Positions 1 to 7,927 of a stretch of DNA of 51,394 nt are shown here, piece after piece (the stretch's first letter is position 1; each line of letters opens with the position of its first letter). The notes beneath the pieces are model-generated. The model was not told the DNA's origin. It saw only the letters and a list, made by a program, of their open reading frames with translations, and did no database searches. The DNA is from Betaproteobacteria bacterium (GTDB lineage: Bacteria; Pseudomonadota; Gammaproteobacteria; Burkholderiales; Casimicrobiaceae): positions 1 to 51,394 of the forward strand of contig JAAFJI010000002.1 in assembly GCA_013298045.1 (NCBI GenBank), in the 5' to 3' direction. Both the position numbers and the translations under genes were made by a program.

Positions 1-74
1 ACGAACCCGCTGGTGGCGGCATGGGTGGCGGTGGAATGGGTGGGATGGGTGGCATGGGCGGCATGGACATGTAA
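1..74 (+). CDS. groEL: GroEL chaperonin, C-terminal end (partial)
   Basis: Only the last 23 codons lie in the window. They encode the Gly-Gly-Met repeat tail (GGMGGMGGMDM) that ends most bacterial GroEL proteins and projects into the folding chamber. The reading frame enters from the left edge and stops at TAA (72-74). A strong intrinsic terminator follows at 202-230, as expected for the end of a groES-groEL operon. The tail is diagnostic, so the call is firm although nothing can be said about the rest of the protein. Confidence 0.93.
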   Translation, partial: EPAGGGMGGGGMGGMGGMGGMDM

Positions 75-201
75 CGAGCTTCGTCTCCGGGCGCATTGCT
101 TCGTTGCTTTCCGGCTCGTGTACGTTAAGTACACGTCGCCCGCGAGCACCTCGCCCGACGCGCCGATACTCGCTCGTTGGTTTGTTCCGGCGACCAGTTA
201 C

Positions 202-230
202 AAAAAAAGGCACCTTCGGGTGCCTTTTTT
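202..230 (+). terminator. Intrinsic terminator after groEL
   Basis: A stem GGCACC/GGTGCC with a TTCG tetraloop is preceded by a run of A and followed by six T. This is a textbook Rho-independent terminator. The flanking A-tract and T-tract make it potentially bidirectional. Confidence 0.9.
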
Positions 231-250
231 GCTTACAGGCGTCCAAAAAA

Positions 251-274
251 TATAACATCGCCCGCGATGTTATA
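251..274. promoter_or_regulatory. Palindromic operator/promoter of the PIN toxin-antitoxin pair
   Basis: A perfect inverted repeat TATAACATCG-cccg-CGATGTTATA ends 11 bases before the GTG start of the PIN gene. The arms themselves resemble -10 elements (TATAAC, TATAAA). A palindrome over the promoter is the usual site where a toxin-antitoxin complex represses itself. The autoregulation is inferred; the symmetry is seen directly. Confidence 0.6.
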
Positions 275-285
275 AACTCCGCCTC

Positions 286-717
286 GTGAAACTAGTTTTC
301 GATACAGATGTCGTCGTCGCTGCGATGAGAAGCCCGTCTGGTGCGTCCGCAGCGCTGCTTTTGGAAGCGCTAAACGGTCATATTGTTTTGCTGGCGAACG
401 TCGCGTTAATGATTGAGTACGAAGCGTCTTGTTCGCGCGAGGAGCATCTTTCCGCAGCGGGACTGAGCAAAGTGCAGTTAGGCGTTTTCATCGATGCGGT
501 CGCGGCACTCGTTACACCGGTCGAGACGCATTTTCTGTGGCGTCCGCAGTTGCGCGATCCGGGCGACGAAATGGTATTGGAGGCCGCAGTCAACGGCGGC
601 GCGCAGGCAATCGTCACGTTTAATCAACGTGATTTTGGTGTGGCTCCAAAGCGATTCGGCATTGACGTGATGTTGCCCAGAGATGCATTGCAAAAATACA
701 GACGTACGAAAGGATGA
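286..717 (+). CDS. PIN-domain toxin, putative ribonuclease (COG1569-like)
   Basis: 143 residues, close to the usual size of single-domain PIN toxins. The acidic metal-binding residues expected of the fold are visible: D6 and D8 in the N-terminal VFDTDV strand, D91/D94/E95/E99 in the DPGDEMVLEA block, and D116 in FNQRDF. PIN toxins cleave RNA with Mg2+ or Mn2+ and are held inactive by the partner antitoxin. The gene starts with GTG and has no clear Shine-Dalgarno sequence. It sits just downstream of a perfect palindrome and four bases before an antitoxin-like gene, so the two probably form one operon with the toxin first, which is the less common order. The RNA target cannot be read from the sequence. 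Confidence 0.8.
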   Translation: MKLVFDTDVVVAAMRSPSGASAALLLEALNGHIVLLANVALMIEYEASCSREEHLSAAGLSKVQLGVFIDAVAALVTPVETHFLWRPQLRDPGDEMVLEAAVNGGAQAIVTFNQRDFGVAPKRFGIDVMLPRDALQKYRRTKG

Positions 718-721
718 TCGC

Positions 722-973
722 ATGAGTGAAACAGCAACTTATCCACTCCGTTTGCCGCGCTCCATAAAAGCGGCGGTAGAGCTTGCTGCGCAAAGCGAAG
801 GCACCAGCATGAATCAATTCGTAGCGACGGCAGTTGCCGAAAAGCTGGCCGCGCTAAACACTGCGACCTATTTCTCGGAACGTCGAAATCGCGCGGACAT
901 GGCCGCGTTCAAGAGAATTCTGTCGCGCAAAGGTGGAGCGAAGCCACGCGAAGGCGACGAGCGCGCTTCTTAA
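722..973 (+). CDS. Ribbon-helix-helix antitoxin (HicB/CopG-like)
   Basis: 83 residues. The first half, with LRLPRSIKAAVELAAQSEG then TSMNQFVATAVAEKLAAL, is a typical ribbon-helix-helix DNA-binding module: a short strand, then two helices with the S-x-N-x-F turn. The basic, polar C-terminal tail would wrap the toxin. The start at 722 is chosen because AAGGA at 709-713 is correctly spaced; an upstream in-frame ATG at 683 would overlap the toxin gene. It presumably neutralises the PIN toxin and binds the palindrome at 251-274. Confidence 0.75.
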   Translation: MSETATYPLRLPRSIKAAVELAAQSEGTSMNQFVATAVAEKLAALNTATYFSERRNRADMAAFKRILSRKGGAKPREGDERAS

Positions 974-1220
974 TCCTGCCGCGAAGAAAAAGCGAAGTCC
1001 TTTTTCAGAACTCACCGAAGGCTTCGATGCGCCCAAACCCGAACGCGACGGCAAGATCGGACTACGCAGTCATCGCATTCAAGCGAAAGCCCCACCGCAA
1101 GTGACCGCGAACGAACTGCGCACGCTTGAGAACTGGGAACAGGGTCGATCGAACCCGAATACGCAAGCGGCTCCCGTCATTAAGCGTGTTGAATGCTTTC
1201 CAGAAGCGTACGAAACGTGA
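933..1220 (+). pseudogene. Broken XRE/HigA-type antitoxin
   Basis: The frame carries the two ends of a known antitoxin family but not its middle. KKRSPFSELTEGFDA followed by GK..LRSH matches the family N-terminus, and RTLENWEQGRSNPNTQAA matches the C-terminal part of the helix-turn-helix. Between VTANEL and RTLENW about 20 residues are missing compared with the family as I know it (…EELxxLRExLxxSRxxFARYL…), which removes the first helices of the DNA-binding motif. The likely natural start is also lost: the open frame begins inside the preceding antitoxin gene, and no ATG sits just before the KKRS region. No HigB/RelE toxin gene is next to it. It is best read as a decayed antitoxin. Confidence 0.65.
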
Positions 1221-1343
1221 CCGCAACTTGAGGCGTTGCCGCAGACTTCCTTCGAAGAAACTGTTCGAAAAATAGCAAACTATGTTTCGTCGCTTTCCTA
1301 GAACATTGATCTGCCCGACGACGTGCGACTGGATGGAGAGACG

Positions 1344-1853
1344 ATGACAGCACTAAATCCGCAAAACGATGACGTAGCTCGCGTTTTCGATTCGTATCCG
1401 GCTGCGATTCGCGAGCGAGCCTTGCACCTTCGGGCGTTGATTTTCGAAGTTGCGAAGAAAACGCCCGGCGTTGATCGCATTGAGGAAACGCTGAAGTGGG
1501 GGGAGCCTGCGTACATTGCCTACGCCGCGCGCGCGACAGGCGCTAAATCGGCAACGCGCGGAGCAAGCGAACCGCGCTTTGCGGCGCGTACCGCGCGAGC
1601 GATCGGCAGCGCGGTTCGGATTGGATGGAAAAAAAGCGATCCCGATCGCTATCAGCTCCTGTTTCATTGCCAAACCACGCTCGTCGATTCATTTCGCGAA
1701 CAGTTTGCGAACACGCTTCAGTTTGAAGGCAATCGCGCGATTGTTTTCGTGGTCGGTGACGAGATTGCCACGCACCCAATCGCGCAATGTATTGCCGCAT
1801 CGATGACGTATCGGCTCAAAGTGAAAGAAATCAACCAAAGCCCAATGAAATAA
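1344..1853 (+). CDS. DUF1801 domain protein
   Basis: About 169 residues. ETLKWGEPAY in the first half and GWKKSDPDRYQLLFHCQ in the second are characteristic of the DUF1801 (YdhG-like) fold, whose biochemical role is not known. ATG at 1344 is preferred to the in-frame ATG at 1323 because GGAGAG lies at 1335-1340. A stretch rich in Ala, Arg and Ser between the two conserved blocks (roughly 1519-1605) looks like an insertion. It appears monocistronic and is not clearly linked to its neighbours. Confidence 0.7.
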   Translation: MTALNPQNDDVARVFDSYPAAIRERALHLRALIFEVAKKTPGVDRIEETLKWGEPAYIAYAARATGAKSATRGASEPRFAARTARAIGSAVRIGWKKSDPDRYQLLFHCQTTLVDSFREQFANTLQFEGNRAIVFVVGDEIATHPIAQCIAASMTYRLKVKEINQSPMK

Positions 1854-1938
1854 GACGTTTGACTAACTTACAACAGTACTCAACAAGCGGATATTTCGTA
1901 CTTAAACCGCCGCTCGATGGGGCAAAGAAAACTGAACC

Positions 1939-2541
1939 TTAGCTGTATTTCACGCTACAACCGTACGGCGTGGCGGTTGGTGTTGAGACCGGCTTTCCGG
2001 CCATCGATTCATCGAGTGCGGCGCGAACGAAGTTCTTCGCGCCTTTGATGTCGGCTGGATTCGCGCTGCGTTTGTCGTCGATGCCGCCCGCAAACACGAG
2101 CGTGCCTTTCGGGTCGATCACGTACATGTGCGGCGTGGTTTTCGCTTGATAGCTCTTGCCGACGCTGCCGCTTTCATCCATGAGCAAACCGGTCGGCGCG
2201 GCTTTCCATTCGCCGATCATTTTCGATGACAGCGCGGCCGGTGCCATGTAATCCGAATGGCCCTTCGCGGTGCTGTTCACCGAAAGCCAGACGACGTTTT
2301 TCGCAGTCTTGTCTTTCTGCAACGTCTGCATGTTGTTCGAGCCGTAATGCTTCACCACGAACGGACAATTCGGGTTCGTCCATTCGAGCACCACGTGCTT
2401 ACCTTTGAAATCGGCGAGTTTCACGGTCTTACCGTTCACATCGGTCAAGGTGAAATCAGGAGCAGGTTTACCGACGTCGGCAGCGTGCGCAGAAGCCGTG
2501 AAAGCAAGCGCCGAGGCGAGGAGTGTGAGGGTACGTTTCAT
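1939..2541 (-). CDS. Exported redoxin / thioredoxin-fold protein
   Basis: About 200 residues. It starts with a clear signal peptide (MKRTLTLLASALAFTASAHA, cleavage before ADVGKPAPDF), so it acts in the periplasm. PDFTLTDVNGKTVKLADFKGK is the usual AhpC/TSA-redoxin opening. The active-site loop reads WTNPNCPFVVKHY: a single cysteine replaces the CxxC pair of ordinary thioredoxins, which suggests a peroxiredoxin-like or one-cysteine chemistry. The start at 2541 has AAAGGAAA upstream. It is transcribed in the same direction as, and just downstream of, the DsbD-like reductase, a plausible electron donor. Confidence 0.82.
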   Translation of the reverse strand: MKRTLTLLASALAFTASAHAADVGKPAPDFTLTDVNGKTVKLADFKGKHVVLEWTNPNCPFVVKHYGSNNMQTLQKDKTAKNVVWLSVNSTAKGHSDYMAPAALSSKMIGEWKAAPTGLLMDESGSVGKSYQAKTTPHMYVIDPKGTLVFAGGIDDKRSANPADIKGAKNFVRAALDESMAGKPVSTPTATPYGCSVKYS

Positions 2542-2571
2542 TGTGATTTCCTTTCGTTGAAACACAAACTC

Positions 2572-2674
2572 TAGGAGCGGCTTGCCGCGACCCAGGGTTT
2601 TGGTAGGAGCGAGCTTGCTCGCGATCGACCGTTGCGATTGCGCGGCGGCCTATCGCGAGCAAGCTCGCTCCTAC
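2572..2674. repeat. REP-like palindromic repeat cluster
   Basis: Three related palindromes. TAGGAGCGGCTTGCCGCGA lies at 2572-2590. An inverted pair of 23-base copies (GTAGGAGCGAGCTTGCTCGC plus GAT) lies at 2603-2625 and 2652-2674. The sequence closely resembles REP elements described in Pseudomonas. The last copy overlaps the stop codon of the DsbD-like gene (TAG at 2671-2673 on the minus strand). A second inverted pair is at 19993-20079. Confidence 0.85.
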
Positions 2675-4878
2675 AGTTTTGCGAGAGCGTCTTTGACGAT
2701 GCCAGTCGTCAAGAGTTCGGGTAACAGTTGCACGGGTTTGCCCGGTGCGTGCAACGCGTACACAGGCACACCCGAGCGGTTCATTTGCTTGAGCGCCAAC
2801 GTGATGCGCTCGTCGCGGTTCGTCCAATCCGCGCGCATGAGCACCACGTTTTTCTGCGCGAAGGCTTGTACAACGTCGTCGCGAGTAAGCACGATCCGCT
2901 TATTTGCCTGACAACTCACGCACCACGCCGCAGTGAAATCGACGAACACCGGCTTGCCCTCGGCCTTGAGCTTTTCGATCTCGTCGGGATTCCATGGCTT
3001 CCATTGCGCGCTGTTCGGATTGGACGTTTGTGTGGCATTCGCTTGCACCAGCGCGGTCGTCGGCCAGGCGAGCGCAATGGCTGCGAGTGTCGTCACCGCA
3101 CCGGCCAGCCGCGCCCGCGTTTGCAATGAGCCGAGCAACCACGCGCCGAATGCGATGCCGACCAAGCCGACGAGCGCAATCGCCGCGCCGTCGATGGTCG
3201 CCTGCTGCGCGATCACCCAGATCAGCCAAACGACGGTCAAGAACATCGGAAACGCGAGCAGTTGCTTAAAGCTCACCATCCATTGCCCCGGTCTTGGCAG
3301 GTGATCGAGCCATTTCGGAAACCAGGCGAGAATTACGTAGGGCAGCGCCATCCCCACACCCAATGTGGCGAAGACGGCGAGCGCTGAAAACGCGTTTTGC
3401 GTTAACGCAAAGCCCAACGCCGCGCCCATGAACGGCGCAGTGCACGGACTCGCCGCGATCACCGCAAGCACGCCCGAGAAGAAGGCATCGACGCCCGGAT
3501 TCTTCGCGGTGAAACTCAACAGCGACGAAGGCGCAAAGCTGCCCACTTCAAACGCGCCAATCAGGTTGAGCCCGATCAGGAAAAACACCACCGCCAGCAC
3601 CCAGACGATGCCAGGATTCTGCAGCTGAAAGCCCCAGCCAACAGCACTGCCAGCACCTTTGAATGCGAGCAGCAAACCTGCGAGCGCAAGGAACGACGCG
3701 ACCACGCCCGCCGCATAAAACAAGCCGTGCGCGCGCATCGTGCCACGACGTTGAACAGCATTGCTTCCCTCCCCTTGCGAGGGGGAGCCGGCATGCTGCG
3801 CAAACGAAAGAATCTTCAACGAGAGCACCGGAAACACGCAGGGCATCAAATTCAGGATCATGCCGCCGACAAATGCGAAAAGCAGCGCGGCAAGCAGCGA
3901 CATGGCGTCCGGATCGCTGGCGGCTGGCGCTTGCGCCGCAGCGGCGGCACTAACCGGAGCTTGGTTTTCGCTTGACGCATCAGCTAAGAGCGTAAATGCC
4001 CCAACGTTCTGGGGCGTACTCGCGTTTTTTGTAGATATGGGAATAGCTCCGAAACTAAGATTCCCCCCAATTTCTACCGGCGAAGAGAAAATAAGCTGAA
4101 ACCCAGCGGGTACTTTCGCGCCATCGACCAATTTGAGCATCGCACCGTAGCCATTCGACGTCTTGTAGGTCTTCTGAACGGCGGGTTCGGTGATCTGCTC
4201 GACTTCGGGAAACACGTCGAACTTTGTGAGTTTGGTTGCGAACGTCGCGGGCGGCGTCAACTCGATGAACATCTCGCGCCCATTCACCCGTGCCTCGCCG
4301 CGCCAGCCAGCGAGCGGTTTCGGAATGCGCGCCTCCGCTTTGGCCCACGCATCGGCATTCACGTTGGTTGCGTTCGCCTTAACCGGTAGTGTCATCGATA
4401 CGACGCCATCTTCAGGAATGCAAACATCTTTGCAGACAAGCCATTCGGCTTTGCCGTTGATGGTCACACTCGACCCCGCAGCTGCGTCTTTTGGCACGGT
4501 GACGGTTGCCGGCAGCCACACTTCGTTTTCATAGCCGAAATTCACAATCGGTCCGGTGCGCAAACGTGCGGGCACGGGCCAATCGAATTCACTCACCGAA
4601 TAGCCCGCCGGCAGCTGCCAGGTCACTTTCGTTGGATAGCCAGAATCGCCGGGGTTTTTCCAATACGTGTGCCAATGCGGCGCGTGCTTGATTGAAAGCG
4701 CAATGCGCGAGCTTTGTCCGGGAACCAGCGCATCTAACGAAGCGACGAGATCGACTTCCGCATGCGGCGTTTTGATCGGGGCGGCATGGAGCGGCGACGA
4801 AGCGAGTGCAATCACGCACGCCGTCATCCCCGCGAAAGCGGGGATCCATCGTTCAAACCGTGTCATCAAGGCATGCAT
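2671..4878 (-). CDS. DsbD/ScsB-type thiol:disulfide interchange protein
   Basis: About 735 residues with the three parts of the family. The N-terminal periplasmic domain carries HWHTYWKNPGDSGYP and a CKDVC cysteine pair. The multi-pass membrane core has two conserved cysteines (LMPCVFPVLSLK and ASPCTAPFMGAALG). The C-terminal thioredoxin domain has the CxxC motif WCVSC. It carries electrons from cytoplasmic thioredoxin across the membrane to periplasmic partners. The N-domain and the DWTNRDERI region look closer to ScsB than to classical DsbD. The start is uncertain: I use ATG 4878, with ATG 4866 as an alternative, because the sequence further upstream is a repeat. The signal peptide is partly encoded by another dispersed repeat (RWIPAFAGMT). 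Confidence 0.88.
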   Translation of the reverse strand: MHALMTRFERWIPAFAGMTACVIALASSPLHAAPIKTPHAEVDLVASLDALVPGQSSRIALSIKHAPHWHTYWKNPGDSGYPTKVTWQLPAGYSVSEFDWPVPARLRTGPIVNFGYENEVWLPATVTVPKDAAAGSSVTINGKAEWLVCKDVCIPEDGVVSMTLPVKANATNVNADAWAKAEARIPKPLAGWRGEARVNGREMFIELTPPATFATKLTKFDVFPEVEQITEPAVQKTYKTSNGYGAMLKLVDGAKVPAGFQLIFSSPVEIGGNLSFGAIPISTKNASTPQNVGAFTLLADASSENQAPVSAAAAAQAPAASDPDAMSLLAALLFAFVGGMILNLMPCVFPVLSLKILSFAQHAGSPSQGEGSNAVQRRGTMRAHGLFYAAGVVASFLALAGLLLAFKGAGSAVGWGFQLQNPGIVWVLAVVFFLIGLNLIGAFEVGSFAPSSLLSFTAKNPGVDAFFSGVLAVIAASPCTAPFMGAALGFALTQNAFSALAVFATLGVGMALPYVILAWFPKWLDHLPRPGQWMVSFKQLLAFPMFLTVVWLIWVIAQQATIDGAAIALVGLVGIAFGAWLLGSLQTRARLAGAVTTLAAIALAWPTTALVQANATQTSNPNSAQWKPWNPDEIEKLKAEGKPVFVDFTAAWCVSCQANKRIVLTRDDVVQAFAQKNVVLMRADWTNRDERITLALKQMNRSGVPVYALHAPGKPVQLLPELLTTGIVKDALAKL
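4822..4853. repeat. Dispersed GTCATCCCCGCG repeat inside the DsbD-like signal peptide
   Basis: GTCATCCCCGCGAAAGCGGG, then GATCCATCG, is one copy of a widespread proteobacterial hairpin repeat. On the minus strand it is in frame and gives RWIPAFAGMT within the signal sequence. A longer relative with both ends lies at 11521-11632. Confidence 0.75.
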
Positions 4879-4897
4879 AAAGGCCGTATCGATTAAA

Positions 4898-5033
4898 TTT
4901 TTGACGCAGATTTCGCAGATTTTTTCAGTTGATTTACGCAGATTTTTAGGAAGCTGCGTGCCGCGAATGCCGTCAGTTAACTTCAAATAGTCTGCGTTCA
5001 TCTGCGCAAAATCTGCGAAATCTGCGTCAAAAA
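4898..5033. repeat. Perfect 26-bp inverted repeat of the CGCAGATTT family
   Basis: Arms at 4898-4923 (TTTTTGACGCAGATTTCGCA and on) and 5008-5033 are exact reverse complements. The segment between has further degenerate CTGCG/ATCTGCG units. It fills most of the gap between the DsbD-like gene and leuS, so the two divergent promoters must lie within or around it. It looks like a mobile or dispersed intergenic repeat. Confidence 0.85.
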
Positions 5034-5176
5034 ACTCAGTTCTTCTGGGGAGTTCGGATAGATTGCGCGTAACCGCGTTGGTTCCCTGTGCGCCTCGTGT
5101 GAAACCTTACAATTCAAAGGCTTATCACCCAATTTTAGGTCGCGGTTTGCGATACGAACCGCCACGTTTCCCCGAT

Positions 5177-7855
5177 ATGGATTCCCAATACAACCATAAG
5201 ACCGTCGAAGCTACGGCGCAATCGCAATGGCGCGACACCAACGCCTATCTCGCCATCGAAAACGATCCGCGTTTTCCGAAAGGCAAGTATTACGCCTGCT
5301 CGATGCTGCCGTATCCGTCGGGAAAGTTGCACATGGGGCACGTACGCAACTACACGATCAACGACATGCTGGTTCGCTACAAGCGGATGCAGGGTTACAA
5401 CGTGTTGATGCCGATGGGTTGGGATGCGTTCGGCCTGCCCGCTGAAAACGCGGCGATGAAAGCGAAGGTCGCGCCTGCGGCGTGGACGTACAAAAACATC
5501 GAAGTAATGAAAGCGCAAAGTCAGGCGCTCGGGCTCGCGATCGATTGGTCGCGCGAACTCGCCACCTGCGACCCGGCGTATTACAAGTGGAATCAGTGGT
5601 TTTTCTTGAAATGCTTGGAGAACGGCCTCGCGTATCGCAAAACGCAAATCGTGAATTGGGATCCGGTCGATCAAACGGTGCTCGCGAATGAGCAAGTGGT
5701 CGATGGTCGCGGCTGGCGCTCGGGCGCGCTCGTGGAGAAGCGCGAGATTCCCGGTTATTACATGAATATTACGAAGTACGCCGAGGAATTGCTCGACGCG
5801 ACGCTTCACATGTTGCCGGGTTGGTCGGAACGCTTGCGCACGATTCAGGAAAACTGGATTGGTAAATCGGAAGGCGTGCGCTTCGCATTTCCGCATGACA
5901 TCAAAGATGCGAACGGCAAGCCGATTCAAGACGGCAAGATGTACGTGTTCACCACGCGTGCGGACACGATCATGGGCGTTACCTTCGTCGCGGTTGCGCC
6001 CGAGCATCCGCTCGCGGTGGAAGCGATTCGTAGGTACCCTGAACTCGGGTCAAAGATTCATGCCCTCAAACTAGGTGGCACGACTGAGGCCGAACTCGCG
6101 CTCAAGGAGAAAGAAGGCGTTCCTACGAACTTGTTTGTTACTCATCCGCTCACGGGTAAGGACATCGAAGTTTGGGTAGCCAACTATGTTCTCATTTCAT
6201 ACGGCGACGGTGCAGTAATGGGAGTGCCGGCTCATGATGAACGCGATTTCGCATTCGCGAACTGGTATCGCATACCAATAAAGCAAGTCATCGAACAAGA
6301 CCCGAAGATCGCTCGTTGGGGAAGTCCATCGTCGCCCGGTGTTTCGGTTGCGCCGCCTGACTTTGACCCAAGTAAATGGCACGATTGGTACGGTTCAAAA
6401 GCATTGACGTCCTGTGTGAACTCCGGTGTTCTTGACGGGCTGCACTATGAACAAGCAGTAAGCAAGGTCGTTGAACTCTTGTCTGCAAAAGGTTTGGGCG
6501 AAAAGAAAACGACATATCGCCTTCGCGACTGGGGCATCTCGCGCCAGCGCTACTGGGGCACCCCGATCCCTGTCATTCACTGCGACGATTGCGGCGTGGT
6601 GCCGGTGCCAGAGAAAGATTTGCCGGTGGTGTTGCCCGAGCATCACATCCCCGACGGCAGCGGCAATCCGCTCAATAAAGACGAAGCATTCTTGAAATGC
6701 ACTTGTCCGAAGTGCGGCAAACCCGCGCGTCGTGAAACCGACACGATGGACACCTTTGTCGATTCGGCGTGGTACTACATGCGTTATGCCTCGCCAAATG
6801 CCGAGACAATGGTGGACGCACGCAACGATTACTGGATGCCGATGGATCAGTACATCGGCGGCATTGAACACGCGGTGCTTCATCTGCTCTACGCGCGCTT
6901 TTGGACGAAGGCGATGCGCGACATGGGCTTGCTCAAATTCGACGAGCCATTCAAACGCATGACCAACCACGGCATGCTCTTGAATCACATCTTCTACACG
7001 CCCGGCAGCCACGGATCGAAAAATTTCATCCCGCCGACCGAAGTGAAGCCGACACACGACGAGAAGGGCCACATCAACGGCGGCACGCTCGCCGACGGCA
7101 CGCGCGTCGAATACGGCGGCATCGGCAAGATGGGCAAGACTGAGCGCAATGGTGTTGATCCGCAAGACTTGATCGATAAGTATGGTGCCGACACCGCGCG
7201 CCTCTACGTCATGTTCGTCGGCGGACCGGAAGATCCCGCCGTGTGGTCCGATACCGCGGTCGAAGGCGCGATGCGATTCTTGCGCCGCGTGTGGACGTAC
7301 TGCGCGGATCGCGCGGCTGAAATCGCGAACGCGGGAGCGGTCGATGCAAATGCGCTCAGCGCAGAACTTAAAGCCACTCGTTTCGAATTGCACAGCGCAT
7401 TGAAACAATCGAACTTCGATTACGAGCGCCAGCAATACAACACAGTCGTCTCGGCATCGATGAAGATGTTGAACGCGCTCGAGACCGTGAAGCCAGGCGC
7501 TGCGCCTACGCTCTCGCGCGAAGGCGCATCCATTTTGCTGCGCACGCTCTACCCGGTTGCGCCGCACATTACATGCAAGCTGTGGGACGATCTCGGTTTC
7601 GAGAAGACCGAAGGCTCGCTACTCAACGCAAAATGGCCAGAGCCTGATGCTGCGGCGCTGGTGCAAGACGAGATCAAACTCGTGTTGCAAATCAACGGCA
7701 AAACGCGCGGCGAGATCGTGGTTGCATCAAGCGCAGATAAGGCGACGATCGAGGCCGCAGCCGCAGCAGCCGATGAAGTCGCAAAATTCGGCGAAGGTCG
7801 AGCACCGAAGAAGATCATCGTAGTACCAGGTCGTCTGGTGAACGTAGTCGTTTAA
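5177..7855 (+). CDS. leuS: Leucyl-tRNA synthetase
   Basis: 892 residues, a little longer than the E. coli enzyme. It charges tRNA-Leu with leucine in the cytoplasm. The class I HIGH motif is HMGH (residues 52-55, in [15 protein letters not shown]). The CP1 editing domain shows [12 protein letters not shown] and [14 protein letters not shown]. The C-terminal tRNA-binding part ends in [12 protein letters not shown]. The KMSKS loop is unusual: residues 651-655 read KMGKT ([13 protein letters not shown]). The start at 5177 is chosen because homologues begin just before the conserved [14 protein letters not shown]; no strong Shine-Dalgarno is visible. The segment around 6040-6520 uses visibly less GC-biased codons than its flanks. 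lptE and holA follow, the usual proteobacterial order. Confidence 0.96.
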   Translation: MDSQYNHKTVEATAQSQWRDTNAYLAIENDPRFPKGKYYACSMLPYPSGKLHMGHVRNYTINDMLVRYKRMQGYNVLMPMGWDAFGLPAENAAMKAKVAPAAWTYKNIEVMKAQSQALGLAIDWSRELATCDPAYYKWNQWFFLKCLENGLAYRKTQIVNWDPVDQTVLANEQVVDGRGWRSGALVEKREIPGYYMNITKYAEELLDATLHMLPGWSERLRTIQENWIGKSEGVRFAFPHDIKDANGKPIQDGKMYVFTTRADTIMGVTFVAVAPEHPLAVEAIRRYPELGSKIHALKLGGTTEAELALKEKEGVPTNLFVTHPLTGKDIEVWVANYVLISYGDGAVMGVPAHDERDFAFANWYRIPIKQVIEQDPKIARWGSPSSPGVSVAPPDFDPSKWHDWYGSKALTSCVNSGVLDGLHYEQAVSKVVELLSAKGLGEKKTTYRLRDWGISRQRYWGTPIPVIHCDDCGVVPVPEKDLPVVLPEHHIPDGSGNPLNKDEAFLKCTCPKCGKPARRETDTMDTFVDSAWYYMRYASPNAETMVDARNDYWMPMDQYIGGIEHAVLHLLYARFWTKAMRDMGLLKFDEPFKRMTNHGMLLNHIFYTPGSHGSKNFIPPTEVKPTHDEKGHINGGTLADGTRVEYGGIGKMGKTERNGVDPQDLIDKYGADTARLYVMFVGGPEDPAVWSDTAVEGAMRFLRRVWTYCADRAAEIANAGAVDANALSAELKATRFELHSALKQSNFDYERQQYNTVVSASMKMLNALETVKPGAAPTLSREGASILLRTLYPVAPHITCKLWDDLGFEKTEGSLLNAKWPEPDAAALVQDEIKLVLQINGKTRGEIVVASSADKATIEAAAAAADEVAKFGEGRAPKKIIVVPGRLVNVVV

Positions 7856-7927
7856 GCGAGAACGCTCAGGCGGGACGAGGTAGCGATGCCGCTAAAACGC
7901 AATGTCGAAATAAGGTAAGTGTTCAGC

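Noticed and set aside
6395-7567. Long open frame on the minus strand opposite leuS
   Set aside because: It lies wholly inside leuS, has a composition set by the complementary codons (many Arg, His and Ala) and matches no family I recognise.
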